A DNA stretch of 58,782 nt from Proteobacteria bacterium SG_bin9 (GTDB taxonomy: Bacteria; Pseudomonadota; Alphaproteobacteria; Rhizobiales; Xanthobacteraceae), in NCBI GenBank assembly GCA_002083525.1, contig LWDM01000006.1, forward strand, positions 1-58,782, read 5' to 3'. Both the position numbers and the translations under genes were made by a program. Below, piece after piece: positions 8,802-17,216 of the stretch. The notes beneath the pieces were generated by a model. It was not told where the DNA came from, made no database searches, and saw only the letters and a program-made list of their open reading frames with translations. Each line of letters begins with the position of its first letter. Positions within the stretch are counted from its first letter, which is position 1.

Positions 8802-9713
8802 CTATAGCCCGTAACGCGCCCAGACTGCCCTGGATTCCATGGCGGAAATAAGCTCGTCGCCGAGGCCCGGCTGGTCCATCCCTGCGGCAAAAAACCCCGC
8901 CCCGGCGGACTTGCGGCCGAAAAGGCTGGATAGAAGCCCGGTCGGCTGGGCGATCACCGGGGTGCGGACCTTGTCGCCGAACCGCGCGCGCAAGGTCGAT
9001 CGCAGGTCGCCGATGGCATCCGCCAAACCGAGTTCGATGGAGCGGCCGCCGGCCCAGTATTCGCCGGTGAACAGATAGTCGTCGGCACCCTTCAGGCGGC
9101 TGCCGCGGCTCTCCTTCACCAGATCGATGAAGACGCGATGGATCTCGCGCTGGATGTCCTTCAGCCGCGCGACATCGTCGGGATTTTCCGGCAGGAACGG
9201 ATCGAGCGTCGCCTTGCGCTCGCCAGCCGTATAAAGCCGCCGTTCGACGCCGATTTTCTTGATCAGGTCCTGAAAGCCGAACGTGCCGCCGACCACACCG
9301 ATCGACCCGAGGATCGACGACGGATCGCAGAAGATTTCGTCGCCCGCGCACGCCAGCATATAGCCGCCGGAAGCCGCAACATCCTCGACGAACACCAGTA
9401 CCCGCAGATTCTTCTCGTCCGCCAGCTGGCGGATGCGGAGATAAATCTGGCGCGACTGCACCGGCGAGCCGCCGGGCGAATTGATCACCAGCGCAACAGC
9501 CTTGGCGTTGCGAATAGAGAAAGCGCGTTCCAGCAGCCGCGCAACACCGGCCAACGTCATCCCGGGGCGCAGCGGCGTCACCGCGCCGATCACGCCGGAC
9601 AGACGCACCACCGGAACCACCGGAAGATCGCGCCTGAAGCGTTGCGGTAGCAGCTTTGTGATCGAACTGACCCAATTCGGTCGCGTCTGACCATTATCGT
9701 TCGCGTCGGTCAT
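8802..9713 (-). CDS. S49 family serine peptidase (SppA/SohB-like)
   Basis: A 303-residue signal peptide peptidase-type protein. The crotonase-like fold shows INSPGGSP (residues 78-84), the catalytic Ser115 in DVAASGGYM and the general-base Lys167 in GERKATLDPF, so both residues of the Ser-Lys dyad are present. The segment GSIGVVGGTFGFQDLIKKIG is typical. The protein lacks an obvious long N-terminal membrane anchor, so it is of the short form. The likely role is degradation of cleaved signal peptides or membrane protein fragments. An AGGAA lies just upstream of the ATG. Confidence 0.93.
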   Translation of the reverse strand: MTDANDNGQTRPNWVSSITKLLPQRFRRDLPVVPVVRLSGVIGAVTPLRPGMTLAGVARLLERAFSIRNAKAVALVINSPGGSPVQSRQIYLRIRQLADEKNLRVLVFVEDVAASGGYMLACAGDEIFCDPSSILGSIGVVGGTFGFQDLIKKIGVERRLYTAGERKATLDPFLPENPDDVARLKDIQREIHRVFIDLVKESRGSRLKGADDYLFTGEYWAGGRSIELGLADAIGDLRSTLRARFGDKVRTPVIAQPTGLLSSLFGRKSAGAGFFAAGMDQPGLGDELISAMESRAVWARYGL

Positions 9714-9825
9714 TCAGGTTCCTCGAACTTCACGATTTGTTTGCCTTAACGGGACTTTAACGTCTGGAACGCTTTCTGTCGGCTGGTGGTTATGGTCGCG
9801 CCGGTCGGAGTGAAAGGCCAAGAAA

Positions 9826-9927
9826 ATGATGAAGACGTATCTCCTGATCCTCATGATGGGCGTGCTGCTCACCGCCATTCACTTCACGTCGATGCCGGAC
9901 AAACAGGGCAAGCCCTCCGCTCAGTAA
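9826..9927 (+). CDS. Predicted 33-residue membrane or secreted microprotein
   Basis: The frame starting MMKTYLLILMMGVLLTAIHF has one hydrophobic helix and a short polar end (TSMPDKQGKPSAQ). GAAAGG lies about 10 bases upstream of the first ATG. It sits between the divergently placed S49 peptidase and the end of the methyltransferase gene. No family recognised. The N-terminus could equally be a signal peptide. Confidence 0.45.
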   Translation: MMKTYLLILMMGVLLTAIHFTSMPDKQGKPSAQ

Positions 9928-9946
9928 TTGTACGCAGTCATCGCGC

Positions 9947-10717
9947 CTATTTGTGGAGCGCGAGCGACAACACCGCGCGGCCCGACAAAACCTCCTGCAC
10001 CTCAACCGCCGGCGCACCGGCTGCATCGTTCAGCGCCAGAGCCGGCAGCATTTCCAGCGGCGCGCGTGTTCCCTTGATCGCCCGGACCAGCACACGAATC
10101 GCCGGACTGCTCAAATCGGGATGAACCGGCACGATCGCCAGACCGCCGAAACCGCGGCTGAGCGCCGCAAGTACCTCCGCCAATCCATCGGCCCGCCAGA
10201 TCAAGGTCAGCGCGCCGCCTGACTTCAGCACCCGCCGCGCGGCGTGAACCCAGTCCTCGAGCGTGGTCTGTGACGCCACATGCGCGAGCCGCTTGTCGGG
10301 ATCGCTGGACGCGCGATGACGGCCGGGATCGTTGAACGGCGGATTCATCAATACAACGTCGGCGCTATCGGCACCAAGCCCAGCTGCATCGAATGCCGCC
10401 GCATGCGCCGCCACATCGAGCGTGATGACGTTCGCGGCGATGGCATTGGCCGCGGCATTCTCGCGCGCGAGTGCCGCAAGCGGCTCATTGAGCTCGATGA
10501 GCGTCAGGTCGAGTCCAGTCACCCTCCTCGCCAACGCAAGACCAGCCGCGCCGGCGCCAGCGCCGAACTCGATCACGCGATCGCCGGAGCGCGCGGCGGT
10601 CGCGGCCGCGAGCAGGATCGCATCGTGACCGGCACGATGGCCGCGCTTCGGCTGCCGCAGCACGAGGTTACCGCCGAGAAATGCGTCCGTGGTGGTGCCG
10701 GCGAGCGCCTCAGTCAT
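9947..10717 (-). CDS. SAM-dependent methyltransferase, TrmN6-like
   Basis: A 256-residue class I methyltransferase. Motif I is IEFGAGAGAAGLALA, an acidic residue ends strand 2 (LTLIELNEP), and the catalytic motif NPPF (in VVLMNPPFND) identifies it as an amino-N6-adenine methyltransferase of the tRNA1(Val) A37 / TrmN6 type. The upstream part carries RQPKRGHRAGHDAILLA, typical of this family. The ATG at 10717 overlaps the DUF2007 gene by 8 bases; an in-frame ATG at 10732 is possible. The real substrate (tRNA or another nucleic acid) is inferred from family membership. Confidence 0.85.
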   Translation of the reverse strand: MTEALAGTTTDAFLGGNLVLRQPKRGHRAGHDAILLAAATAARSGDRVIEFGAGAGAAGLALARRVTGLDLTLIELNEPLAALARENAAANAIAANVITLDVAAHAAAFDAAGLGADSADVVLMNPPFNDPGRHRASSDPDKRLAHVASQTTLEDWVHAARRVLKSGGALTLIWRADGLAEVLAALSRGFGGLAIVPVHPDLSSPAIRVLVRAIKGTRAPLEMLPALALNDAAGAPAVEVQEVLSGRAVLSLALHK

Positions 10718-10937
10718 CGCCGCGCAGCTCATGCGCGAGGCCTGCGTCAGTCAGGATGCGCCGCGCCTGCGCGATATCGTCTTCGCCGACAAGGATCCGG
10801 CGCGGCAGGATGCCGATCGACCCTTCGATGATGCTCATGTTCTGGTCGAGAACCATGTGACCGATATCGGCGCCATCGAGCAGGGCGCCGACGGCCGAGA
10901 CCAGCACGATATCGTTGGTTCGCAGCAATTCCCGCAC
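10710..10937 (-). CDS. DUF2007 domain protein
   Basis: A 75-residue protein: RELLRTNDIVLVSAVGALLDGADIG followed by a loop and ILPRRILVGEDDIAQARRIL. This is the pattern of DUF2007, a small ferredoxin-like fold sometimes called a putative signal-transducing protein. The GTG at 10937 has GAGGAG 8 bases upstream, which decides the start against the longer frame to 11252. It overlaps the downstream methyltransferase by 8 bases, so the two are coupled. It is divergent from the polyprenyl synthase. Confidence 0.82.
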   Translation of the reverse strand: MRELLRTNDIVLVSAVGALLDGADIGHMVLDQNMSIIEGSIGILPRRILVGEDDIAQARRILTDAGLAHELRGDD

Positions 10938-11040
10938 GCAGGCGTCTCCTCGTCGCAGCCCGTCCGGGCGTCCGGCAAGCCCTTGCCCGGCCCCGCCACA
11001 CTTTCTATTGTCGATTGGCATAGCATTCCGGAGGCCCGAC

Positions 11041-12051
11041 GTGGCGGTTATTGTTCCTTTCGAAAGCCACGCGGCAGCGTCGATCGATGCCCTTGTCGGG
11101 CTCGTTGCGCCCGACATGGAACGCGTCAACGCCACGATCCTTGCGCGGACCGGCTCCGAAGTCACCATGATCCCGGAAGTGGCCAACCACCTGATCTCGT
11201 CGGGTGGCAAACGGCTGCGGCCGATGCTGACCTTGGCGATGGCGAACCTCACCGGCTACACCGGCGACGGACATATCAAGCTCGCGGCTGCTGTCGAGTT
11301 CATGCACACGGCAACGCTGCTGCATGACGACGTCGTCGATGAAAGCGAACTGCGCCGCGGCAAGCTCTCCGCACGGATGCTCTGGGGCAACGAGGCGAGC
11401 GTGCTGGTCGGTGACTTCCTGCTCGGCCAGGCGTTCCGGATGATGGTCGAGGTCGGCTCGCTGCGCGCGCTCGACATTCTCTCGTCCGCCGCAGCCACGA
11501 TCGCCGAGGGCGAAGTGATGCAGCTCGCGGCGGCCAAGAACACCGCCACGACTGAAGACGAATACCTCGCGGTGATCCGCGGCAAGACGGCCGAATTGTT
11601 CGCCGCCGCCTGCGAGGTCGGCCCCGTGCTTGCCAACCGGCCGAAGTCCGAACAGACCGCCTGCCGCTCGGTCGGCATGAATCTCGGCATCGCCTTCCAG
11701 CTCGTCGATGACGTGCTCGACTACGGCGGCAAGGCCGCGAAGCTCGGCAAGAACGTCGGCGACGATTTCCGCGAGGGTAAGATCACGCTCCCCGTGGTGC
11801 TGGCCTTCCGCCGCGGCAGCGACAGCGAGCGCGCGTTCTGGGTGAAGACGCTGGAGAAGGGCGAGATCGGCGAGAACGATCTCGATCAGGCGATCGGACT
11901 GATGAGCAAGCATCGCGCGCTCGAAGACACCATCAATCGCGCGCACCACTACGGCGACATGGCGAAGGATGCGCTGGCGCTGTTCCCGGCCTCACCGATG
12001 CGCACGGCATTGGAAGAAGTCGTCGCGTTCTGCCTTGCGCGCTCGTACTGA
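11041..12051 (+). CDS. Polyprenyl (octa/decaprenyl) diphosphate synthase
   Basis: Makes the all-trans polyprenyl diphosphate side chain for ubiquinone by successive condensation of IPP. The 336-residue product shows GGKRLRPM, the first Asp-rich motif LLHDDVVDE, FQLVDDVLDY (second Asp-rich motif), and KITLPVVLA. The chain length, probably decaprenyl in this group, cannot be read from sequence by eye. The GTG at 11041 has GGAGG 7 bases upstream and yields the standard length; the longer frame to 10915 runs through the divergent promoter region. The isoprenoid context is shared with ispE, which lies convergent immediately downstream. Confidence 0.93.
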   Translation: MAVIVPFESHAAASIDALVGLVAPDMERVNATILARTGSEVTMIPEVANHLISSGGKRLRPMLTLAMANLTGYTGDGHIKLAAAVEFMHTATLLHDDVVDESELRRGKLSARMLWGNEASVLVGDFLLGQAFRMMVEVGSLRALDILSSAAATIAEGEVMQLAAAKNTATTEDEYLAVIRGKTAELFAAACEVGPVLANRPKSEQTACRSVGMNLGIAFQLVDDVLDYGGKAAKLGKNVGDDFREGKITLPVVLAFRRGSDSERAFWVKTLEKGEIGENDLDQAIGLMSKHRALEDTINRAHHYGDMAKDALALFPASPMRTALEEVVAFCLARSY

Positions 12052-12056
12052 TATGC

Positions 12057-12101
12057 GCATCAACTGATCCGAAAACCGGTTCCCACTTTTCGGGTTGATG
12101 C
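12057..12101. repeat. Palindromic interspersed repeat, variant 1 of the GAAAACCGG family
   Basis: Termini GCATCAAC / GTTGATGC enclose a core with GATCCGAAAACCGG, then TTCCCACTTTTCGG. The same core is found at 13118-13165 and 47895-47943, where the termini are GAGCATGATC. It lies between the convergent polyprenyl synthase and ispE genes, 5 and 7 bases from their stop codons. It may act as a bidirectional stop signal. Confidence 0.75.
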
Positions 12102-12108
12102 GTTCAAC

Positions 12109-12993
12109 TTAACTCAGCACGCCCGCGTGCACCCACCAGCCGGGGTGCGCCTGCTGAATGACGGCAGCGGCTTTCTGCGCGGCTGCGCTTGTCTTGAAGA
12201 TGGCAAAGCACGTCGCACCTGAGCCGGACATGCGCGCAAACTGCGCACCCTCCGCGTCACGCAGCGCATCCAGCACATCGCTGATAATCGGCTGAACTTC
12301 GATCGCGGGTCTTTCCAGATCGTTGATGCCGTGGCCCACGACCTCGATCCAGGCTTGAGCGTCTGCACCTTCCTCCGGCCACTGCAGCGCCTGAATCACA
12401 TCGGTCGCGCCGACCAGCAGCTCGCCATTCTTGAGGCCGAGCGCGGAGAAGACGTCACGCGTCGCGACGCCGACGCGCGGATTGACCATCACGCACGGCA
12501 TTGCCGGCAACGGCAGCGGCGTCAGCTCCTCGCCGATGCCGGCCATGAGACAGGCCTGCGACGCGACGCAGACCGGGATGTCGGCGCCGGTTTCCTGCGC
12601 GACCTCGGCGATGCGCGGATCGGCAAGGTCGAGGGTGTTGGCGCGAGCGAGCAGCCGCAGCGCCGCGGCAGCATCCGCCGAACCGCCGCCGATGCCGGCC
12701 GCGACCGGCAGGTGCTTGTCGAGAGTGAAGTGGCCGGTGCGCAGACCGTCGACGCGCTCGGCAAGCGCAGCCGCGATCCGCGTGACGAGATTATCGTCGA
12801 GGCTGCCGCACTCGGCCGCGCGGGGGCCTGTCGTGGTCAGACCGAGCTTATCGCCCGGCACGAGTGTGAGCGTGTCGGCGCAGTCGGCGAACGCGACCAG
12901 GCTTTCAAGATCGTGGTAGCCATCGGTACGGCGGCCGAGCACCCGCAAGGTCAGGTTGACCTTCGCCCGCGCCTTTTCGGTGAGTTGTGCCAT
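12109..12993 (-). CDS. ispE: 4-diphosphocytidyl-2-C-methyl-D-erythritol kinase
   Basis: Phosphorylates CDP-ME on the 2-hydroxyl in the MEP route to IPP and DMAPP, using ATP. The 294-residue product is a GHMP kinase: start KARAKVNLTLRVLGRRTDGYHDL (seen in parts as KVNLTLRVLG and DGYHDLES), ATP loop PVAAGIGGGSADAAAALR, and C-terminal motif RMSGSGATCFAIF. The ATG at 12993 gives the family length; the longer frame upstream is not conserved-looking. The MEP pathway supplies precursors for the polyprenyl synthase gene that converges on it. Confidence 0.95.
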   Translation of the reverse strand: MAQLTEKARAKVNLTLRVLGRRTDGYHDLESLVAFADCADTLTLVPGDKLGLTTTGPRAAECGSLDDNLVTRIAAALAERVDGLRTGHFTLDKHLPVAAGIGGGSADAAAALRLLARANTLDLADPRIAEVAQETGADIPVCVASQACLMAGIGEELTPLPLPAMPCVMVNPRVGVATRDVFSALGLKNGELLVGATDVIQALQWPEEGADAQAWIEVVGHGINDLERPAIEVQPIISDVLDALRDAEGAQFARMSGSGATCFAIFKTSAAAQKAAAVIQQAHPGWWVHAGVLS

Positions 12994-13117
12994 CGCCCCA
13001 ACATGGACCGCGCGATCCCGCGCAGTCCGCCTGCTCCCCAAAATACCCTTGATGTTTGTGGGCTGCCCGCGCGCAGGCGTCAACCAGCAGAAGGAGCAAA
13101 GGCGGACTTTATGCTTG

Positions 13118-13165
13118 GAGCATGATCTGTTCGGAAAACCGTTTCACACTTTCCGGATCATGCTC
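13118..13165. repeat. Palindromic interspersed repeat, variant 2 (GAGCATGATC)
   Basis: Inverted ends GAGCATGATC / GATCATGCTC flank the core TGTTCGGAAAACCGTTTCACACTTTCCG (core given in pieces: GGAAAACCG, ACACTTTCCG). The right end runs into the stop codon TAG of the TPR gene on the minus strand. This family is widespread in Rhizobiales intergenic regions (established knowledge). Confidence 0.8.
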
Positions 13166-14973
13166 TAGCCGCCCTTGCCGTCCTTCTTCTCTTTATCGGC
13201 GGATGCGGCCGACGAGGTATCTTCCGGCAGGCCGTCCTTCAGCTTGGCCTCGATCTTAGGCAGCTCGTCGGCCTCGGGCTTGAGGTCACGCGCATGCGCC
13301 CACTGGAAGCGCGCTTCCAGCGTCCGCCCGACGCGCCAATAGGCGTCGCCGAGGTGATCGTTGATGGTCGGGTCTTCCGGCTTGAGATCGACTGCACGCT
13401 CGAGATGCTTCACCGCATCCTCGAAATTGCCGACGCGGTAGTAGGCCCAGCCGAGCGAGTCGACGATGTAGCCATCATCCGGGCGCTGTTCGACGGCGCG
13501 GCGGATCAGCTTCATGCCCTCGTCGAGATTCACGCCCTGATCGATCCAGGAATAGCCGAGATAGTTCAGCACATGCGGCTGTTCCGGCTGCAACTCGAGT
13601 GCCTTCTTCATCGAGGCTTCCGCCTTCGGCCACTGCTTCGAGCGCTCCTCGCAGATGCCGCGGAAGTAGTAGAACACCCAGGCGTTCTTTTCGGTGCCCT
13701 GCAATTCCTTCACGCCCTGCGCGTAGGTGTCGCTGCACTCGGAGAACTTCTTGCGCGCGCGCTCGACGTTGCCGAGCGCCATGATCGATTCCTGATCGCG
13801 CGGATCGCCGGTGACGAGGTCCTTCAAAATCTTGATCGCCTCGTCGCTGCGCTCGACGCTGTCGAGGTTGGTCGCGAGATTGATCTGCGCGTTGCGCTTC
13901 AGCGGCGAATTCGCCGGCATCCGCTCGTAGACCTTGATCGCCATCGCCGGCTTCTTCACGGTCTCATACAGATCCGCGAGCGAGAGCAGCGCCAGCGCGT
14001 GATCGGGCTGCAGGTAGAGGGCGAGCTGCAGATAAACGAGTGCGAGGTCTTCGCCGCCGCGGCGGGTCAGCGACGCGCCGATACCGTAGAGCGCTTCGGC
14101 CGCGCCGGCCTGCGGCGTGGCGACGAGCGGCGACAGCTTCTTGCCGGCGCGCAGATCGCTCATCGCATCCATCACCAGCGGATGGCGCGGCAGCTTCTTG
14201 TCGAAATCCTCATAGACCGAGATCGCGGTGACACCCGGCTGCGGGCTCTTGTTACGCGACAGCCAGCGCGCATAGGCATCGTTCATGCGCAGCGCCGAGG
14301 TATCGAGCCTGTAGGCGCGCTCGTAGCGGACGCCCGCCTCTTTCTGCTGGTTGGCGAGATCGAGGATCAGTCCGGTGTGGAAATCCTTGAACAGCGGATA
14401 CCACTCGGGGCCCGCGAGCCGATCGACGCTGGCGACGGCGGCGCGCGAGTCGCCTGCGCCGGCGTTCGCCCAGCCCGACAGCAGCACGGCGACAAGATCG
14501 GTGATCGGACCGCGCACCGACTGATTGATGTTCTGCTGTGCAGCAGCGTATTGCTTCTGCTTCAGCGCCTTGACGCCGACGACCAGCCGCGCGACGCGGT
14601 TGTTCTTGTCTATGAGGAGAACCTTCTCGGCGAGCTTCACGGCTTCGTCGATGTTGCCGTCGGCAAGCGAGGAGATGAAGGCGCGGTCAAGCAGTTCGTT
14701 GTTCTTCGGATCGAGGCGCAGGGCGTTGCGATAGAACACCGCCGCCGCCGACGCATCGCGCTCCACATTGGCATGGCGCGCGGCAAGGTAGCTGCCGGAC
14801 TTGGTGAAGCTCGACTCGACCTTCAGCGGACTCACGGTCGCGGGCTGATTGCGCGCTTCCCTCACCTTCGGCGCCGCGGTCTGAGCGATGGCGCCGGTCC
14901 AGATGGTGGGCATCGCGAGTGCGACGGTAGCAAGGCCGGCAATGGCGGCGCGCCGCTTGGAAGAGGTCAGCAT
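13165..14973 (-). CDS. Secreted tetratricopeptide repeat protein
   Basis: A 602-residue protein with a Sec signal peptide (AAIAGLATVALAMPTIWTGAIAQ, seen as IAGLATVALAMPTIW plus AIAQ). It then has many TPR units through to about residue 575, such as YLGYSWIDQGVNLDEGMKL, GWAYYRVGNFEDAVKHLERA and LGDAYWRVGRTLEARFQW. The C-terminal tail is low-complexity and charged (SADKEKKDGKGG). TPR proteins of this kind act as periplasmic or outer-membrane scaffolds; the partner is unknown. The stop codon TAG is the first base triplet of a GAGCATGATC repeat. A bulged-hairpin repeat element (15005-15170) lies just upstream of the start. Confidence 0.88.
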   Translation of the reverse strand: MLTSSKRRAAIAGLATVALAMPTIWTGAIAQTAAPKVREARNQPATVSPLKVESSFTKSGSYLAARHANVERDASAAAVFYRNALRLDPKNNELLDRAFISSLADGNIDEAVKLAEKVLLIDKNNRVARLVVGVKALKQKQYAAAQQNINQSVRGPITDLVAVLLSGWANAGAGDSRAAVASVDRLAGPEWYPLFKDFHTGLILDLANQQKEAGVRYERAYRLDTSALRMNDAYARWLSRNKSPQPGVTAISVYEDFDKKLPRHPLVMDAMSDLRAGKKLSPLVATPQAGAAEALYGIGASLTRRGGEDLALVYLQLALYLQPDHALALLSLADLYETVKKPAMAIKVYERMPANSPLKRNAQINLATNLDSVERSDEAIKILKDLVTGDPRDQESIMALGNVERARKKFSECSDTYAQGVKELQGTEKNAWVFYYFRGICEERSKQWPKAEASMKKALELQPEQPHVLNYLGYSWIDQGVNLDEGMKLIRRAVEQRPDDGYIVDSLGWAYYRVGNFEDAVKHLERAVDLKPEDPTINDHLGDAYWRVGRTLEARFQWAHARDLKPEADELPKIEAKLKDGLPEDTSSAASADKEKKDGKGG

Positions 14974-15004
14974 CTTGGTTCGAAAGCTCCAGATTGGCTC
15001 GATA

Positions 15005-15170
15005 TCAGTGGAGTGGATTTGACATTCGCTACATACCCAGCCGCGAACTCGTTAGCGAATGTCAAATCCCAAACTCCAATGACTACGATATTTGCTGGCG
15101 GTCCTTCGATTCTTACATTCGCAAAAGCGCCAGCCGAAACCGGGTGCGAATGTTAGAATCGGACCGCCAG
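15005..15170. repeat. Two-hairpin inverted (BIME-like) repeat, copy A
   Basis: Hairpin 1: outer arm TCAGTGGAGT / ACTCCAATGA and inner arm GGATTTGACATTCGCT / AGCGAATGTCAAATCC, with a three-base bulge (CAA-type) on the right arm. Hairpin 2: outer CTGGCGGTCC / GGACCGCCAG and inner GATTCTTACATTCGC / GCGAATGTTAGAATC, with the bulge on the left arm. Hairpin 2 is therefore hairpin 1 in inverse orientation. A second copy is at 57316-57482. The element occupies the 358-base gap between the TPR gene and etf-QO, where no gene is seen. Confidence 0.85.
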
Positions 15171-15331
15171 ATGCCGTGGCACCCCGCCATGCCCGGCGCA
15201 TCAAGCAATGCGCACAATGGCCGGTTTGGCGGCTAACCGCAAGGAAATGCAGGTCCCTCAGCACGTTCGCGGTGTCACAGGTTCCAGAACCGCACTGTGG
15301 CGGCATCGTGACCGGATACCCGCGAATTCAA

Positions 15332-16987
15332 TCACATGCCTTGATAATTCGGGCCGCCGCCACCCTCGGGCGGCACCCAGGTGATGTTTCCGTTCGGGTC
15401 CTTCACATCGCAGGTTTTGCAGTGGACGCAGTTCTGGGCATTGATCACGAACTTGGGACCGGCGCTGTCCTCGACCCATTCGTAGACGCCGGCCGGGCAG
15501 TAACGATTGGACGGACCGGCGAAGACGTCATGCTCCGACGACTTCTGCAGAACCATGTCGGCGACCTTGAGATGGATCGGCTGATCCTCCTCATGGTTGG
15601 TATTTGACAGAAATACCGACGACAGCTTGTCGAAGGAAATCTTGCCGTCCGGTTTCGGATAGTTGTGCGGCGCCTTGCTCTGCGCGGCGTCGAGCGTCTT
15701 GGCGTCGCGCTTGCCGTGCTTGAGCGTGCCGAACAGCGAGAAACCGAGCGTGTTGCACCACATGTCGAAGCCGCCGAGCGCGACACCGATGATGGTGCCG
15801 AACCTCGACCACAGCGGCTTGACGTTGCGGACCTTGTGCAGGTCCTTGCCGACGGCCGATCCGCGCCAGGCGTTTTCGTAATCGATGATCTCATCGTTGG
15901 CGCGGCCGGCGGCGAGCGCGGCGGCGACGTGTTCGGCGGCGAGCATGCCGCTGCCCATCGCGTTGTGGACACCCTTGATGCGCGGCACGTTGACGAAGCC
16001 TGCGGCACAGCCGATCAGCGCGCCGCCCGGGAACGACAGCTTCGGCACCGATTGGTAACCGCCTTCGGTGATCGCACGCGCACCGTACGAGATGCGCTTG
16101 CCGCCTTCGAACACGCCACGGACCGAGGGATGCGTCTTGAAGCGCTGGAATTCCTCGAACGGCGACAGATACGGATCGTTGTAGTTGAGGTGGACGACGA
16201 AGCCGACGGCAACGAGGTTGTCGCCGTAGTGATAGAGGAACGAGCCGCCGCCGGTCCAATTGCCGAGCGGCCAGCCGAACGAATGCTGGATCGTGCCCTT
16301 CTTGTGCTTGGCCGGATCGATTTCCCAGACTTCCTTGAGACCGATGCCGAACTTCGGCGGCTCGCTGTTGGCGTCGAGCTTGAAGTTCGCGATCAGCGTC
16401 TTGGTGAGACTGCCGCGCGCGCCTTCGGCAAACAGCGTGTACTTTCCGAGCAACTCCATGCCGCGCGTGAACGAATCCTTCGGCTCGCCGTCGCGGCCGA
16501 TGCCCATATCGCCGGTGGCGATGCCCTTCACGCTGCCGCTCTCGTCGTAGAGCACCTCGGCCGCAGCGAAGCCCGGATAGATTTCGACACCGAGCGCTTC
16601 CGCCTTCGGGCCAAGCCAACGGCAGACGTCGCCGAGCGAACCGATGTAGCAGTGATGATTGTTCATCAGCGGCGGCATCGCGAAGTTCGGCAACTTGATC
16701 GCGCTGCCTGACGTCATCCAGTAGAACTGGTCGTCCTTTACCTGCGTCTTCAGCGGGCAATCCGCATCGTCACGCCAGTCCGGGATCAGCTTGTCGAGAC
16801 CGGCCGGATCGATTACCGCGCCAGACAGAATGTGCGCGCCGACCTCGGAGCCCTTCTCGACCACCACGACCGAGAGGTCCGGATTGATCTGCTTCAGCCG
16901 GATCGCAGCCGCGAGCCCCGACGGACCCGCGCCGACGATGACGACGTCGAATTCCATGGATTCACGGGGCGGCAGTTCGGTGCTCAT
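15332..16987 (-). CDS. Electron transfer flavoprotein-ubiquinone oxidoreductase
   Basis: Passes electrons from reduced ETF (fed by acyl-CoA and amine dehydrogenases) to ubiquinone at the inner membrane. The 551-residue product starts with the FAD-binding VVIVGAGPSGLAAAIRL. The C-terminal 4Fe-4S domain shows a Cys in RYCPAGVYEW and CVHCKTCDVKDP, giving the four cluster ligands. NITWVPPEGGGGPNYQGM closes the protein as usual. The length is normal for the family. The ATG at 16987 is preceded by GAGAGAG. The TTG-started longer frame (to 17017) is less likely. Confidence 0.95.
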   Translation of the reverse strand: MSTELPPRESMEFDVVIVGAGPSGLAAAIRLKQINPDLSVVVVEKGSEVGAHILSGAVIDPAGLDKLIPDWRDDADCPLKTQVKDDQFYWMTSGSAIKLPNFAMPPLMNNHHCYIGSLGDVCRWLGPKAEALGVEIYPGFAAAEVLYDESGSVKGIATGDMGIGRDGEPKDSFTRGMELLGKYTLFAEGARGSLTKTLIANFKLDANSEPPKFGIGLKEVWEIDPAKHKKGTIQHSFGWPLGNWTGGGSFLYHYGDNLVAVGFVVHLNYNDPYLSPFEEFQRFKTHPSVRGVFEGGKRISYGARAITEGGYQSVPKLSFPGGALIGCAAGFVNVPRIKGVHNAMGSGMLAAEHVAAALAAGRANDEIIDYENAWRGSAVGKDLHKVRNVKPLWSRFGTIIGVALGGFDMWCNTLGFSLFGTLKHGKRDAKTLDAAQSKAPHNYPKPDGKISFDKLSSVFLSNTNHEEDQPIHLKVADMVLQKSSEHDVFAGPSNRYCPAGVYEWVEDSAGPKFVINAQNCVHCKTCDVKDPNGNITWVPPEGGGGPNYQGM

Positions 16988-17216
16988 GGCAGCTCTCTCG
17001 GCAAACGGGTCCGGCAATAAAGCGGATCAATTCAGAACGGTTCCAAGTGGTTGTTTCCGATTTTTTATGGAAGGACAACCCCGCCGGTGACCAATCGCCG
17101 TTGCATGCCAGTGCATGAGTAGGTCGGAGCCATTTCGCCAATCCACGCGAAGGCTTACAATGCCCGCGCGGGCCTGACCTTCGAACTCAGAACCGCACTG
17201 CGGAATACAATCAGCG

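Noticed and set aside
13294..15156. 620-codon open frame on the plus strand over the TPR gene
   Set aside because: It is antisense to a clear TPR protein with a signal peptide. Its product is an Arg/Ala/Val/Leu-rich mixture without motifs, as GC-rich antisense frames usually are.
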